A DNA stretch of 64,000 nucleotides from Candidatus Zixiibacteriota bacterium (GTDB lineage Bacteria; Zixibacteria; MSB-5A5; JAABVY01), in contig DSEQ01000047.1 in the NCBI GenBank assembly GCA_011056555.1, positions 62,001 to 126,000 on the forward strand, given 5' to 3'. The position numbers and the translations under genes were made by a program. Of this stretch, positions 28,675-39,054 are shown in pieces. The notes beneath the pieces were generated by a model. That model was given only the letters and a program-made list of their open reading frames with translations. It made no database searches and was not told the origin of the DNA. The number at the start of each line of letters is the position of its first letter. The first letter of the stretch is position 1.

Positions 28675-28982
28675 AACGCATTAATGAATACTGCAATGCT
28701 TATGCCCTATTGAAATAAATTCAAAAAATACCTCAAAAGCGAGTAGCCGCGGGATGCACAAAACTCAATTCATTGTAATATATACATTTTCCTCAAAAAG
28801 CCAAGAAAATTGGGGCTTTGCGCATTTTTGGGCATACAAGATTTTCGACCGGAAATCGGGCCGGATATGAAAATTAATTCACACAAAATGCAGGTGAGAG
28901 CCGTTATCATATGTTGTTTCGAAGAATAAAACTTCTTGACTTTGATTGTGAAAAATATAACTTAAGGGCTTTCAACAAGCAT

Positions 28983-30377
28983 ATGCCAGCAGAAGAGTTA
29001 CATAATAAATGCGGCGTTTTCGCCATTTACAATCATAAGAAGGCAGCCGAACTGACATATTTCGGGCTGTATTCGCTGCAGCATCGGGGCCAGGAATCGG
29101 CCGGAATCGCCACCTCCGACGGCCGCCATATCCATGTCTATAAAAATATGGGATTGATCAACGAGGTCTTCTCCCGGCGCGACGTTTTTTATAATCTGAA
29201 GGGCCGGATGGCGATCGGCCATAACCGCTACTCCACAACCGGATCATCGCAGTTCCTAAATGCCCAGCCACTGGTATCACGTTTCAAGGGATATGAGATA
29301 GCAGTCGGGCATAATGGCAATATTACCAATGCCTACACGCTCAGGAAGAAACTTGAATCGGGCGGCGCAATCTTTCAGACCACTTCGGATTCAGAGATCT
29401 TCCTGCACCTGATCGCGCGCTCCAAAAAGAAAAAGATGTCCGATAAGATCATCAGTGCACTAAGGCAAATTCAGGGCGCCTATTGCGTGACCTTTCTGAC
29501 CAAGGAAGCAGTCTATGCCGCACGTGACCCGCGCGGGTTCCGTCCCCTGGCGCTGGGCAGGATGAGAAATGCCTACGTTATCGCCTCTGAAACCTGCGCT
29601 TTCGACCTGATCGGCGCCAAATATGTGCGGGATATACTGCCGGGGGAAATCGTACGCATCGATGAAAGCGGCCTGAAGTCGTTTCACCCTTTTGAGCAGA
29701 TCCGAAAAGCGTTCTGTATATTCGAATTCATATACTTCTCGCGTCCCGACTCGAAGATCTTCTGCGAGAATGTTGACAAGGTCAGACGCCGCCTGGGACG
29801 TCAACTGGCGAGGGAACATCCGGTGGAGGCAGATATAGTGATATCGGTGCCGGACTCCTCCAATACCGCCGCCCTCGGTTTCTCCGAGGCTTCAGGTATT
29901 CGCATGGAGATCGGTTTCATAAGGAATCATTATGTAGGCCGGACCTTTATCGATCCGGAGCAGAAAATCCGGGATCTGGATGTTAAGATAAAATTCAATA
30001 CTGTCAAGGGAGTAATCGAGGGGCGCCGGGTCGTGATGGTTGATGACTCGATCGTACGCGGAACCACTTCGCGCAAACTGGTCAAGCTCCTGAAGCAGGC
30101 CGGCGCAAAGGAAGTACATGTGCGCATCTCTGCCCCGCCTATCATCTCTCCCTGTTTCTATGGAATCGATATGCCCACCAAGAGGGAACTGATCGGCTCC
30201 TCCAAATCCATCGAGCAAATCAGGAAATACCTCGGAGCAACTTCTCTTGGGTATCTCTCTATTGAAGGTATGCTTTCCATGAATTCTTTGCCGGATGAGG
30301 ATTTTTGCGTGGCCTGTTTCTCGGGCAAATATCCCACCAGAATCGAAAAGAAGAACGGCAAGTTCAAACTGGAATAA
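28983..30377 (+). CDS. purF: Amidophosphoribosyltransferase
   Basis: HNKCGVFAIY, SLQHRGQESAGIATSDG, GHNRYSTTG, VMVDDSIVRGTTSRKLVKLLKQAGAKEVH. Confidence 0.96.
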   Translation: MPAEELHNKCGVFAIYNHKKAAELTYFGLYSLQHRGQESAGIATSDGRHIHVYKNMGLINEVFSRRDVFYNLKGRMAIGHNRYSTTGSSQFLNAQPLVSRFKGYEIAVGHNGNITNAYTLRKKLESGGAIFQTTSDSEIFLHLIARSKKKKMSDKIISALRQIQGAYCVTFLTKEAVYAARDPRGFRPLALGRMRNAYVIASETCAFDLIGAKYVRDILPGEIVRIDESGLKSFHPFEQIRKAFCIFEFIYFSRPDSKIFCENVDKVRRRLGRQLAREHPVEADIVISVPDSSNTAALGFSEASGIRMEIGFIRNHYVGRTFIDPEQKIRDLDVKIKFNTVKGVIEGRRVVMVDDSIVRGTTSRKLVKLLKQAGAKEVHVRISAPPIISPCFYGIDMPTKRELIGSSKSIEQIRKYLGATSLGYLSIEGMLSMNSLPDEDFCVACFSGKYPTRIEKKNGKFKLE

Positions 30378-30395
30378 TCTTCCCCGACAGCAATC

Positions 30396-31448
30396 CTAAA
30401 ATTGAATCAACAGTGTCTCGGATGAAAAACCGGGGCCCAGAGCAGTTATAATCCCCAGATCATTTTTATTCGTCTTTCCGTTACGCAGAAACTCGTCCAA
30501 TACAAATAAGACCGTCACCGAGGACATATTACCATAATCCCTTAGAACCGCCCTGGATATATCCATTTTTCCATATGTCAGATTGAGGGCTTCTTCATAT
30601 GCTTCTATGACCTTCGCTCCACCGGGATGGGCTATAATATGATCGAGATCATGTAAAGTCAGGTTATTTTTTTCCAGAATCTCCTGCAAGTTTTCAGCCA
30701 TATATTTTCGCACTATGCCGGGTATCCTGCGGCTGAATACAACCTGCATACCCTGGCTGACGATATCCCACCCCATAATATCCAGTGAGTCCGGCCAGAT
30801 AGTGCTCTGCACATCAAGCACATGAGGGCCGTCCCGCCCGACTTCATCACCGCTCATGACAACAGCCGCCGCGCCATCACCAAAAAGGGCTGTGGCCACA
30901 AAGTTGCTTTTTGAAAAATCATCCTGTTGAAAGGTGAGCCCGCAGAGTTCGACCGCAACAATAAGTACATTCTGATCGGGATGACCTTTGAGATAGTCAT
31001 AAGCATGAATCAATCCTGCCGCTCCCCCGGCACATCCCAGCCCCCAGACAGGTAAACGCTTTATGTTTTTATTAAGACCGAGAAGGTTAATCAGGCGCGC
31101 ATCTATCGAAGGTGTTGCCAGACCTGTCGTGGAGATGAAAATTATACTGCCGATTTGAGAGACATCAAGCCCGGCTCTCTCAAAGGCAGCTTCGGAGGCC
31201 CGAACTCCAAGCTCGCAGCTTGCTTCGATATACTTATCATTCTTGTCCTGAAATGACCTCGATGTCCCAAACCATTCCAGCGGAACGGCGCTATAGCGCT
31301 GCTCGATCCGGGAATTTTCGAATACCGGCAGAAGTCTATCTACGTCGACACCCGAGTCCTTAAAATAGCCGGCTATGTAGTCTCTTATAACGTCCTGTCT
31401 GAACCTGTGGGAGGGAAGTGCCCTCCCTACTGATATTATTCTGGGCAT
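30396..31448 (-). CDS. Type III polyketide synthase (chalcone/stilbene synthase family)
   Basis: Catalytic Cys in VWGLGCAGGAAGL, His in IIAHPGGAKV, Asn in YGNMSSVTVLFVL; C-terminal GPGFSSETLLIQF. Confidence 0.93.
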   Translation of the reverse strand: MPRIISVGRALPSHRFRQDVIRDYIAGYFKDSGVDVDRLLPVFENSRIEQRYSAVPLEWFGTSRSFQDKNDKYIEASCELGVRASEAAFERAGLDVSQIGSIIFISTTGLATPSIDARLINLLGLNKNIKRLPVWGLGCAGGAAGLIHAYDYLKGHPDQNVLIVAVELCGLTFQQDDFSKSNFVATALFGDGAAAVVMSGDEVGRDGPHVLDVQSTIWPDSLDIMGWDIVSQGMQVVFSRRIPGIVRKYMAENLQEILEKNNLTLHDLDHIIAHPGGAKVIEAYEEALNLTYGKMDISRAVLRDYGNMSSVTVLFVLDEFLRNGKTNKNDLGIITALGPGFSSETLLIQF

Positions 31449-31536
31449 AAATACTCCGTTAGTAAAACAGCCACGTATCCAGTTTAGTTCTTGTTAAAGA
31501 AACTATAACTGCCGAGGCCATGTTGAATTAAAGTAA

Positions 31537-31749
31537 AAGGCGGAAACAGTAAAATTCACCGCCACCATTCCCGGCAGAATTGAAGAGGGCCGGGATTACA
31601 GGGTCGACTTCTATGCTGACTTCAATGATAACGGCAGCCACAATGCTCCTCCCACCGATCATGCCTGGCGCATACAGGGCACAGGAACAGAGCAAGGGCT
31701 TTCCCTACATTTCGATCACAATACAAATTTTACAGATGTAGGATTTTAA
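31537..31749 (+). pseudogene. Truncated duplicate of the C-terminal domain of lipoprotein 32794..33546
   Basis: Open frame after TAA 31534-31536: KAETVKFTATIPGRIEEGRDYRVDFYADFNDNGSHNAPPTDHAWRIQGTGTEQGLSLHFDHNTNFTDVGF*, similar to ...AVFTAYLPRIIENDRPYQIDFYVDRNQTRSYDPPPEDHAWRIDANGTGSGLTINFSHNLDFTDIDF. Confidence 0.85.
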
Positions 31750-31771
31750 TATTAAGGCCAGAGATAATAGT

Positions 31772-32614
31772 TCAGCCATTACGAAGCATATCAGCTATTC
31801 GCAGGCTTAGTCTCCGGGCTGTTTCGGGTGCATGCCCGGCGTAATGATTGTTGATATAGACTAGTGAGTTTATCTGACGTTTGGCCGCGCGGGCCAGTAG
31901 ATCCGCCCACCTGTCAAGTCTTTCGGATCTGTCTAAGACCTCTTTTTCCCAGGTCTTTGTGATCGCTTCAATTTCCTTGCGGTCCCCTATCAACCTGATG
32001 TACAGATGGTCGGAGGTGACCGGGTCAAATTTCTTCTCAATCTCATCCCCGTGCGGCATCCAGGCTTGATCGGCCAGTACCATGGCGACCTTATAGGAGC
32101 GCAGCAATTCGGCATACTCTTTTTTGAGCCAGTTTCGATTTCTGATTTCGACCCCATAGCTGAATCCATCCGGCAGATCGCTCAGGAACCTGTCCAGCTT
32201 TTCCAGGAACGGTCCAATATTTGTGAAATGTTTCTTTGAAAAGTAGGGAAATTGCAGAACCAGTGTGCCCAGCCGCTTTCCCAGGCCCGCGATATTATCC
32301 AAAAAGGTGTCGCGATCGTCATAAGTATGTTCGGGATGCAGGATTTTATCGGCGTCGGGGGAGGCTTTTTCCCCGACATGGACAATTGAACGCGGGAATT
32401 TGGCCGATATTATAAAATCCTCCGGGGTACTGTTATTCCAGCCCTCAACCATAGATTTTGACGGTATGCGGTAATAGGTGGCATCAATCTCGACAGTGTC
32501 AAAATGCTGGGCGTAGAACTTAAGAAATTCACGGGGCTGCATACCCTCCGGGTAGAATGGCCCGATCCAATCTTTGGACGAGAATGAGGACGTACCGATT
32601 CTGATCTTTGCCAT
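31772..32614 (-). CDS. DUF72 domain-containing protein
   Basis: RIGTSSFSSKDWIGPFYPEGMQPREFLKFYAQHFDTVEIDATYYRIPS; VEIRNRNWL; YIRLIGDR; YINNHYAGHAPETA. Confidence 0.95.
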   Translation of the reverse strand: MAKIRIGTSSFSSKDWIGPFYPEGMQPREFLKFYAQHFDTVEIDATYYRIPSKSMVEGWNNSTPEDFIISAKFPRSIVHVGEKASPDADKILHPEHTYDDRDTFLDNIAGLGKRLGTLVLQFPYFSKKHFTNIGPFLEKLDRFLSDLPDGFSYGVEIRNRNWLKKEYAELLRSYKVAMVLADQAWMPHGDEIEKKFDPVTSDHLYIRLIGDRKEIEAITKTWEKEVLDRSERLDRWADLLARAAKRQINSLVYINNHYAGHAPETARRLSLRIADMLRNG

Positions 32615-32793
32615 ATAATCATATCCTGAATTTCAATAAATATAAGGACAATCGGAACTTATGTGTTCCTTTATTTTTTATCCTGCATATATTATTAAAC
32701 AATACTAACGAAAAATCGTCATATTATTAAAGACCGGAGTCGGAGAGCAGACTCAGCCGGGGGGTTATCCGAAATTGAGAATTGGAGCATTGA

Positions 32794-33546
32794 ATGAAAA
32801 ACTTCCTGCCAGCAATAATATTTTCAGCTTCCTTTTTGTTTTTTTCATGCAGCGACGACAGCGGCAGCACCGGCCCGGATGATAATGTCAGCTTCGGCGA
32901 TCTTACTTTAAATCTTCAAAATATGATCCCTGACGTAGGTGAGAAGCTGTTCCTGAGAGTCATTTCCGACAGTAACGTCCTGCAGCTTCAGGCGACAATC
33001 GATGTTATCGAGTCTCCCAATCAAATCGTGTCGATTCCTGATGCTCTTGACCTCAATAGCGATCATCTTGATCTCTATGCTGATTATAATCAGAATGGAG
33101 TCTATGACGCTCCTCCGGCTGATCATGCCTGGCGGGTTAATATCCCCTCCAATGGGATCGTCAGCTTTTCGCACAGTACGAACTTCACAGACATCAGCAT
33201 TCCGCAGTATTCTTCTACCGGAGGACCTATGATACTCAATTTCCTGAATTTCACTAATTATATAGGAGATTTGATGGAGATCAGAGTTATCGAACGCGAA
33301 AGCAAGCGGGTTGTTGGATTTTATCGTTTTAATGGAATTCCCAATGCAGTTTTCACCGCCTACCTGCCGAGGATCATAGAAAATGACAGGCCCTATCAGA
33401 TCGACTTCTATGTCGATAGAAACCAGACCAGGAGCTATGATCCCCCGCCCGAGGATCATGCCTGGCGTATAGATGCCAACGGCACCGGCTCGGGCCTGAC
33501 GATCAATTTTTCCCATAATCTTGATTTTACGGATATAGACTTTTAA
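32794..33546 (+). CDS. Putative lipoprotein with duplicated beta domain
   Basis: Lipobox FFSCSD; two internal repeats ending DLYADYNQNGVYDAPPADHAWRVN... and DFYVDRNQTRSYDPPPEDHAWRID.... Confidence 0.8.
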   Translation: MKNFLPAIIFSASFLFFSCSDDSGSTGPDDNVSFGDLTLNLQNMIPDVGEKLFLRVISDSNVLQLQATIDVIESPNQIVSIPDALDLNSDHLDLYADYNQNGVYDAPPADHAWRVNIPSNGIVSFSHSTNFTDISIPQYSSTGGPMILNFLNFTNYIGDLMEIRVIERESKRVVGFYRFNGIPNAVFTAYLPRIIENDRPYQIDFYVDRNQTRSYDPPPEDHAWRIDANGTGSGLTINFSHNLDFTDIDF

Positions 33547-33732
33547 TAGAGCTTCCTGCCTCCTTTCGGGCCTTTTGAGCCTGGGCTAATCAGTCCTTTT
33601 AACAGAACCAATTTTTACGTCATATTCCAACAGATTACCAGCTCTTCAGCCGATACATATCATAAGTAATAAACCGGAAATATTCCTTCATTTCTATAAC
33701 GGTTACCGCACTGAACTTACTCTGAAGGAGGC

Positions 33733-35724
33733 TTGATGAGGGCAGATAGAAAAACAACGGGAATAATGCTGTTATCTGCATTTTTCGCGGTTATGATAAT
33801 ACTGGCTGTGGGATGTTCGATTGAATCACCCAAATCCCCTACCTGGGATACGAGGCTCTCGATACCATTGATATCGCGGCATTATGACATTTACGAGCTG
33901 ATTGACCGTATGGCCGAAGATGCCATCTCGTATGACAGCCTGGGCGAAATCTCGATTTCATTTAAGCAGAATTTGGATACATTGATTGTCGAGGCCGGTT
34001 TATCCATTCAGGATGTTAGCGAGAATTCCAGCCACAGCCTAGGAGCGGTAACAATTACCACTCCCGAAACCGGGAACCTGGTCTTAAACCTGACAGACTA
34101 TGTTCCCCTGGCGGCAGGAGAAGTGCCGGATGTCGGTTTTGACGCTGATATGAACTTTGACCCGATTTCCGAATTTGAGTCGGCCTCGATCGAGGAGGGC
34201 CAGTTGATTTTGTCGGTCTCCAACTACTTCGATCTTGCGCTTGATTCACTCACAATCTGGATAGTAAATACAGCGAATTCCGATACTATCGCGGAGTATC
34301 TCATCGAGGGCGGCCTGGGTATCGGTGAAACAGATGTCGATACTGTAAGCCTCAATGGAGCGCTGATCTCCAACTCCATAGGGCTGCAATCGAGAATACA
34401 TACACCCGGAGGAACGCTCCTTTCCACTTCCGACAAATACCTGCAGGTTGAATTGCGTTTTGCCGACGGCCTTACGGTTTCTTCCGCCGTAGCGCAGGTT
34501 CCCCCGCAGGAAAAAAATTACAGCAGTTCGGTCGAACTGAATGAAATTCATCAGTTGACCAATGCGATGATATCGGCCGGGCAGATCGATATCAATGTGC
34601 TGAACAGCTCGCCGCTTGGGGTGGACGTAAACATTGAGATACCGCAGGTAACGCTTTCCGGCCTGCCGCTCAGGATAAGTGGAAGCGTACCGGGATCAGG
34701 ACAAAGCAGCTTCAGCCGAAATATTGCCGGATATGTTGTTGCACCCGATACTGAAGGACAGTCGATGATTCTGGATATCAGCCTGGCTGCGCACCTCCAT
34801 GGCAGCGGCGGAACAACCGTCGCGGTCAGCGCCAGCGATCAGTTTACGGTGGAGACAGAATTAACTGGAGTGCAATTCTCACAGGCTGACGGAATTTTCG
34901 CTCCCACCGAATTAGAAATTGATCCGGTGCTTGCGAGCCTGGATGTGCCGGATGGATTTGATGGGGTCACCCTGACCGACGCTGTCGTTCTTCTCGAGAT
35001 TTATTCCGAAGCGGGTATTCCGATCAGTGTCGATATGGAATTAAATGGCGACGGCGGCCAGTTTCTCCATACCGCTGCCGATCTTATACCCGGTTCACCG
35101 GATAATGCCGGGGTAACACATCTGGTCATTTCCGATATCACTGAGCTGATCAACCCCCTGCCCGTCGAGATACTGATTTCAGGTATCGCTACTGCGGGGG
35201 ATGGAGTGACTCCCGGCACCGTCTATGCCGGAAGCAGAGTCTGGGGTCAAGTTGAGATCAAATCCCCGCTTAAATTTGCAATCGGCGAGACTGTAATCGA
35301 AGGCGATGTAAACTCAACCGGGATTGACCAGGGGCATATGGATGATCTATCGGAACGTCTCCTGTCCGGCGATATTTACGGCACGGTTACGAACCATCTG
35401 CCTTTCGGGGCCGAGGTGGAGCTGTTCCTGGGCGGCGATTCCTCTTCATTGTATTCAAGCCCCCAACTTACTGTCGGCCCGGTCATGGTTAGCTCCGGTG
35501 TAATTAATTCCTCCGGCCTGGTAGTCGACGCAATCGAATCAGATTTTGTAATCCATCTGTCTGAAGAGGACCTGGATATCATCGAAAATGAAACGCTTTA
35601 TATTGGCCAGAGGCTGAATCTTCCGGGAACAGATGGACAGATTGTAAATATCGTCAATACCGATTATCTCGAGATTGAAGCATACATAGAGCTCATCACC
35701 CGCCTTGGCGACAAATCGGATTAG
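33733..35724 (+). CDS. Putative lipoprotein, large beta-rich surface/secreted protein of unknown function
   Basis: ILAVGCSIESPKSPTWDTRLSIPLISRHYDIYELID; long beta-rich sequence. Confidence 0.8.
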   Translation: MMRADRKTTGIMLLSAFFAVMIILAVGCSIESPKSPTWDTRLSIPLISRHYDIYELIDRMAEDAISYDSLGEISISFKQNLDTLIVEAGLSIQDVSENSSHSLGAVTITTPETGNLVLNLTDYVPLAAGEVPDVGFDADMNFDPISEFESASIEEGQLILSVSNYFDLALDSLTIWIVNTANSDTIAEYLIEGGLGIGETDVDTVSLNGALISNSIGLQSRIHTPGGTLLSTSDKYLQVELRFADGLTVSSAVAQVPPQEKNYSSSVELNEIHQLTNAMISAGQIDINVLNSSPLGVDVNIEIPQVTLSGLPLRISGSVPGSGQSSFSRNIAGYVVAPDTEGQSMILDISLAAHLHGSGGTTVAVSASDQFTVETELTGVQFSQADGIFAPTELEIDPVLASLDVPDGFDGVTLTDAVVLLEIYSEAGIPISVDMELNGDGGQFLHTAADLIPGSPDNAGVTHLVISDITELINPLPVEILISGIATAGDGVTPGTVYAGSRVWGQVEIKSPLKFAIGETVIEGDVNSTGIDQGHMDDLSERLLSGDIYGTVTNHLPFGAEVELFLGGDSSSLYSSPQLTVGPVMVSSGVINSSGLVVDAIESDFVIHLSEEDLDIIENETLYIGQRLNLPGTDGQIVNIVNTDYLEIEAYIELITRLGDKSD

Positions 35725-35746
35725 GTTGCGGGAAGGAGTAATAAAG

Positions 35747-36997
35747 ATGGAAAAGAAGACATTTTTTATAATTCTGGCAGCCTTCTTCCTCATGCATAGC
35801 GCCGCACTTGACGCGAACCACTACGAAAGCGCCAGGTCCCTGTCTCTGGCTAAAAGTTTCACGGCATTGGCCAGAGACTATCACGCTATCGGCGTCAACC
35901 CGGCCAACCTGGCACTCGCGGACGGCAGTAATCTGGCAATAGAATTATTTTCAGCCGGTGCAGATATCAGCAACAATTCATTTTCACTATCTGACTACAA
36001 CAGCTACAACGGGGAATACCTTACTGAATCAGACAAAAACGACATATTATCAAAGATTCCTGATAACGGTCTTGAAGGCAGCGCGGAAACAGGTATCTCA
36101 GCATTTTCATTTTCAAGAGGTGAAATAGCGTTCGGGATCACTGCCGAGGCCGACGGTAAGGCCAGCATCGATAAGAAAATCCTGGAGCTTGTTTTTAATG
36201 GCAATACGATCGGCGACACGATGGATCTTTCCAACGCCTGCGGAACCGGCATCGCGCATGTAGATTTCAATTTGTCTTATGCCCGGGAACTCAAGCGGCT
36301 GGGCTGGGGTGTGATCAACTGGGGCATCAACCTGAAATATATCTACGGCCTCCGGTATGCCAGTGTTGAAGAGGCAAATGCATATGTCGCCACCTCATTG
36401 AGCGGTATAGATTCGGAAGGCGCAATCCAGCTCAAGACCTCAGAAGGTGGAGCGGGCTTTGGGATTGATCTGGGTCTGTCAGCCGCATACGGCAAAAGCT
36501 GGATAATTTCCATGGCTATCACCAATATAATTTCCCGTATTAACTGGAACAAAAACAACAAACTGAATACTTACTTATTCACATGGGAAAAACTGACCGC
36601 CGATAACTCCGATGACGGCGCGGTAATTACATCTGACGAGATCGAGGAATCAATCGGTTCTTTCTCTGAAACGCTGCCGCCGGAACTGGCCCTGGGAGCG
36701 TCCACAACCTATAAATCACTGCTCCTGAGTTTTGACTACAAACAGGGTTTCAAAGATCAGGGGCGGGTCTCCACCACACCCGAAATATCGCTCGGGTGCG
36801 AGGCTGGATTTCTTAAATCGATTCCACTGCGGGCCGGTTTTTCGGTCGGCGGCGCCGAAGGCAGTTCGGCAGCTGTCGGTCTGGGTTTGAATATAAAACC
36901 GTTCTTCATAGACTTTGCCTATATGGCCACCGGCTCGCTGATTCCGATCGGCGGTAAAGGCATGGGGTTGGCGATCTCCAGCGGGCTGAATTTTTAA
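35747..36997 (+). CDS. Outer-membrane beta-barrel-like protein (DUF5723/PorV-like)
   Basis: Signal peptide, ARDYHAIGVNPANLALADGSNLAIELFSAGADISNNSFSLSDYNSYNGEYLTESDKNDIL; C-terminal aromatic ...GLAISSGLNF. Confidence 0.75.
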   Translation: MEKKTFFIILAAFFLMHSAALDANHYESARSLSLAKSFTALARDYHAIGVNPANLALADGSNLAIELFSAGADISNNSFSLSDYNSYNGEYLTESDKNDILSKIPDNGLEGSAETGISAFSFSRGEIAFGITAEADGKASIDKKILELVFNGNTIGDTMDLSNACGTGIAHVDFNLSYARELKRLGWGVINWGINLKYIYGLRYASVEEANAYVATSLSGIDSEGAIQLKTSEGGAGFGIDLGLSAAYGKSWIISMAITNIISRINWNKNNKLNTYLFTWEKLTADNSDDGAVITSDEIEESIGSFSETLPPELALGASTTYKSLLLSFDYKQGFKDQGRVSTTPEISLGCEAGFLKSIPLRAGFSVGGAEGSSAAVGLGLNIKPFFIDFAYMATGSLIPIGGKGMGLAISSGLNF

Positions 36998-37274
36998 TAA
37001 GACTCTGCGGCATGCCAGCAAAACTGTTCGTGAAAGCCAGCAGGTTTCTTGGCAGGAAGAATCTATCTTTAGACCCCAGAGTATGGGATAGTCCCCATAC
37101 TTTTTGCCGAGCAGTTCTATTACCCCTTTGAAACAGGCCGAAGCGGCCTTATAACATATTGCCGTACATGTTAATACAGGCTCATAAAAAACAGCCTCAG
37201 CATATCTATGACGGCACTGGCTTTGCAGCATTTTTCAGCAAAAGATTCCCAATAATTCACAACGGAGGAGAAAG

Positions 37275-39002
37275 ATGAAGAGGGCTTGTGCAATTCTGCT
37301 GGCCGTAATGTTTGTGCTGGCGTTTATATATTGTCAGAGAGCGCTTGCCGTGCCGCCGCATCCGGACAGGATCGAGGAAATGGCGGTCCTGAAGGCATTC
37401 GGTGCGCCGCACATAGACTTTGATTCACTTGCGGAGGTCTGGCGTTCCAAGGGCGTTGATGCTCCCGGCAACATCAGCATGTCATCTCTTCTGGCCGCAA
37501 ATGATACAGTAAACATCCTGGCAATATTAATTCAGTTCCCCGATGACAGCGCCCGGACAGCGGGGGAGTATTTCGATACGCTGGTCTATGCCAATCGGCC
37601 GGGTACTGTAACGCACTATTACCTGGAGAACTCTTACGGGATCCTGCATATAGGCACAGTGACCCTCCCCTCTGAATTGGGCTGGCTGACATCTTCAGAA
37701 GACGCCGGCTTCTATACCTCGGGCGGGGACTTTGGCCTGGGGGTTTATCCCAACAACGCCCAGAGGCTGGTGGAAGAGGCGGTCGATCTGGCCGATCCGC
37801 TGGTCGACTATTCATTATATGATAATGATGGTAATGGCTATGTTGAGGGCCTGATAGTTGTGCATGCGGGAAGAGGTGCGGAGTATACTTATGAGGCAGA
37901 TGATATCTGGTCGCATAAGTGGGGCATTTCTCCACGTTACAGAGATGATGTATATGTTTCTACATATGCAATGACGGCGGAGTATTTCACATTTGCAGGC
38001 GACATGACCTGCGGAGTTTATGTCCATGAACTGGGGCACGTGTTCGGGCTGCCGGATCTCTACGACCGCGATTACAGCTCGCGCGGTCTGGGCAAATGGT
38101 CCGTGATGGCATCGGGGAGCTGGAATGGAGTCAACGGAAGCTCGCCGGCGCACTTCGACGCCTGGTGCAAAATCCAGCTTGGCTTTGCATCTGCCGTAAA
38201 CGTTACTTCAACAATGATGGGTGTAAATATTCCGCGAGTGGAGACCAATCCGGTAATTTACAGGCTCTGGACCAACGGCCTGCCGGGGAGCGAATATTTT
38301 CTGGTCGAAAACAGGCAAAAGACCGGATACGACAGCTACCTCCCCGGGGCAGGTTTATTGATATATCATATCGACGATACGCAGGACGACGGATCCGGGA
38401 GCTCCGACAATGATAACGAGTGGTACCCTCCAGATAATACTTTCAGCGGGAACTACCTTGTGGCGCTGGAACAGGCTGACAGCCTGTGGCAGCTCGAGCA
38501 GAACATTTCCTATGGAGATACCGGCGATCCATTCCCCGGCTCAAGCGAAAACCACAATTTCTCGCCCCTGACCAACCCTAATTCAAACGACTACGCTGAT
38601 AATAACACGCTGGTGGCCATAACCAATATCTCTAACTCCGGGCCCAGCATGTCTGCGGACTTCACAGTTTCATTTGCTTCCGATGCAGAAGACGAGATCG
38701 AAATCGAGGATGAGGTGCTTCCGGAAGAATTCGACCTGGCCCAGAATTACCCCAACCCTTTCAATGCTGAGACAAAGATAAGTTTCTCGCTGGCGGAGTC
38801 CGGAGCGGTCAGCCTTGAGATATATAACGTCGTCGGCCAGAGAATCAAAACCCTGACTTCGGGAATATACGCTCCCGGGACTTACGAGATTAACTGGGAC
38901 GGTACTTCCGCCGATGGTCAGCCTCTGGCCTCAGGCCTGTATTTCTACAGACTGAAGACTATCCAGGGAACCATCTGCAAGAAGATGCTGCTTATGAAAT
39001 AG
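37275..39002 (+). CDS. M6 family metalloprotease with T9SS-type C-terminal sorting domain
   Basis: VYVHELGHVFGLPDLYDRDYSSRGLGKWSVMASGSWNG (HExGHxxGxxD); C-term NYPNPFNAETKISFSLAESGAVSLEIYNVVGQRIKTL...GLYFYRLKT. Confidence 0.95.
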   Translation: MKRACAILLAVMFVLAFIYCQRALAVPPHPDRIEEMAVLKAFGAPHIDFDSLAEVWRSKGVDAPGNISMSSLLAANDTVNILAILIQFPDDSARTAGEYFDTLVYANRPGTVTHYYLENSYGILHIGTVTLPSELGWLTSSEDAGFYTSGGDFGLGVYPNNAQRLVEEAVDLADPLVDYSLYDNDGNGYVEGLIVVHAGRGAEYTYEADDIWSHKWGISPRYRDDVYVSTYAMTAEYFTFAGDMTCGVYVHELGHVFGLPDLYDRDYSSRGLGKWSVMASGSWNGVNGSSPAHFDAWCKIQLGFASAVNVTSTMMGVNIPRVETNPVIYRLWTNGLPGSEYFLVENRQKTGYDSYLPGAGLLIYHIDDTQDDGSGSSDNDNEWYPPDNTFSGNYLVALEQADSLWQLEQNISYGDTGDPFPGSSENHNFSPLTNPNSNDYADNNTLVAITNISNSGPSMSADFTVSFASDAEDEIEIEDEVLPEEFDLAQNYPNPFNAETKISFSLAESGAVSLEIYNVVGQRIKTLTSGIYAPGTYEINWDGTSADGQPLASGLYFYRLKTIQGTICKKMLLMK

Positions 39003-39054
39003 ACAGTCTGATGATGTGTACTCAACGGGTCACCAGGATTTTCCTGTGACCCGT

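Noticed and set aside
32908-33516. 202-aa minus-strand ORF opposite the duplicated-domain lipoprotein
   Set aside because: The plus-strand protein has a lipobox and internal homology; the antisense frame has neither.
37003-37274. Possible riboswitch in the leader of the M6 protease gene
   Set aside because: I could not match the region to a known riboswitch consensus by eye, and no convincing conserved core was found.
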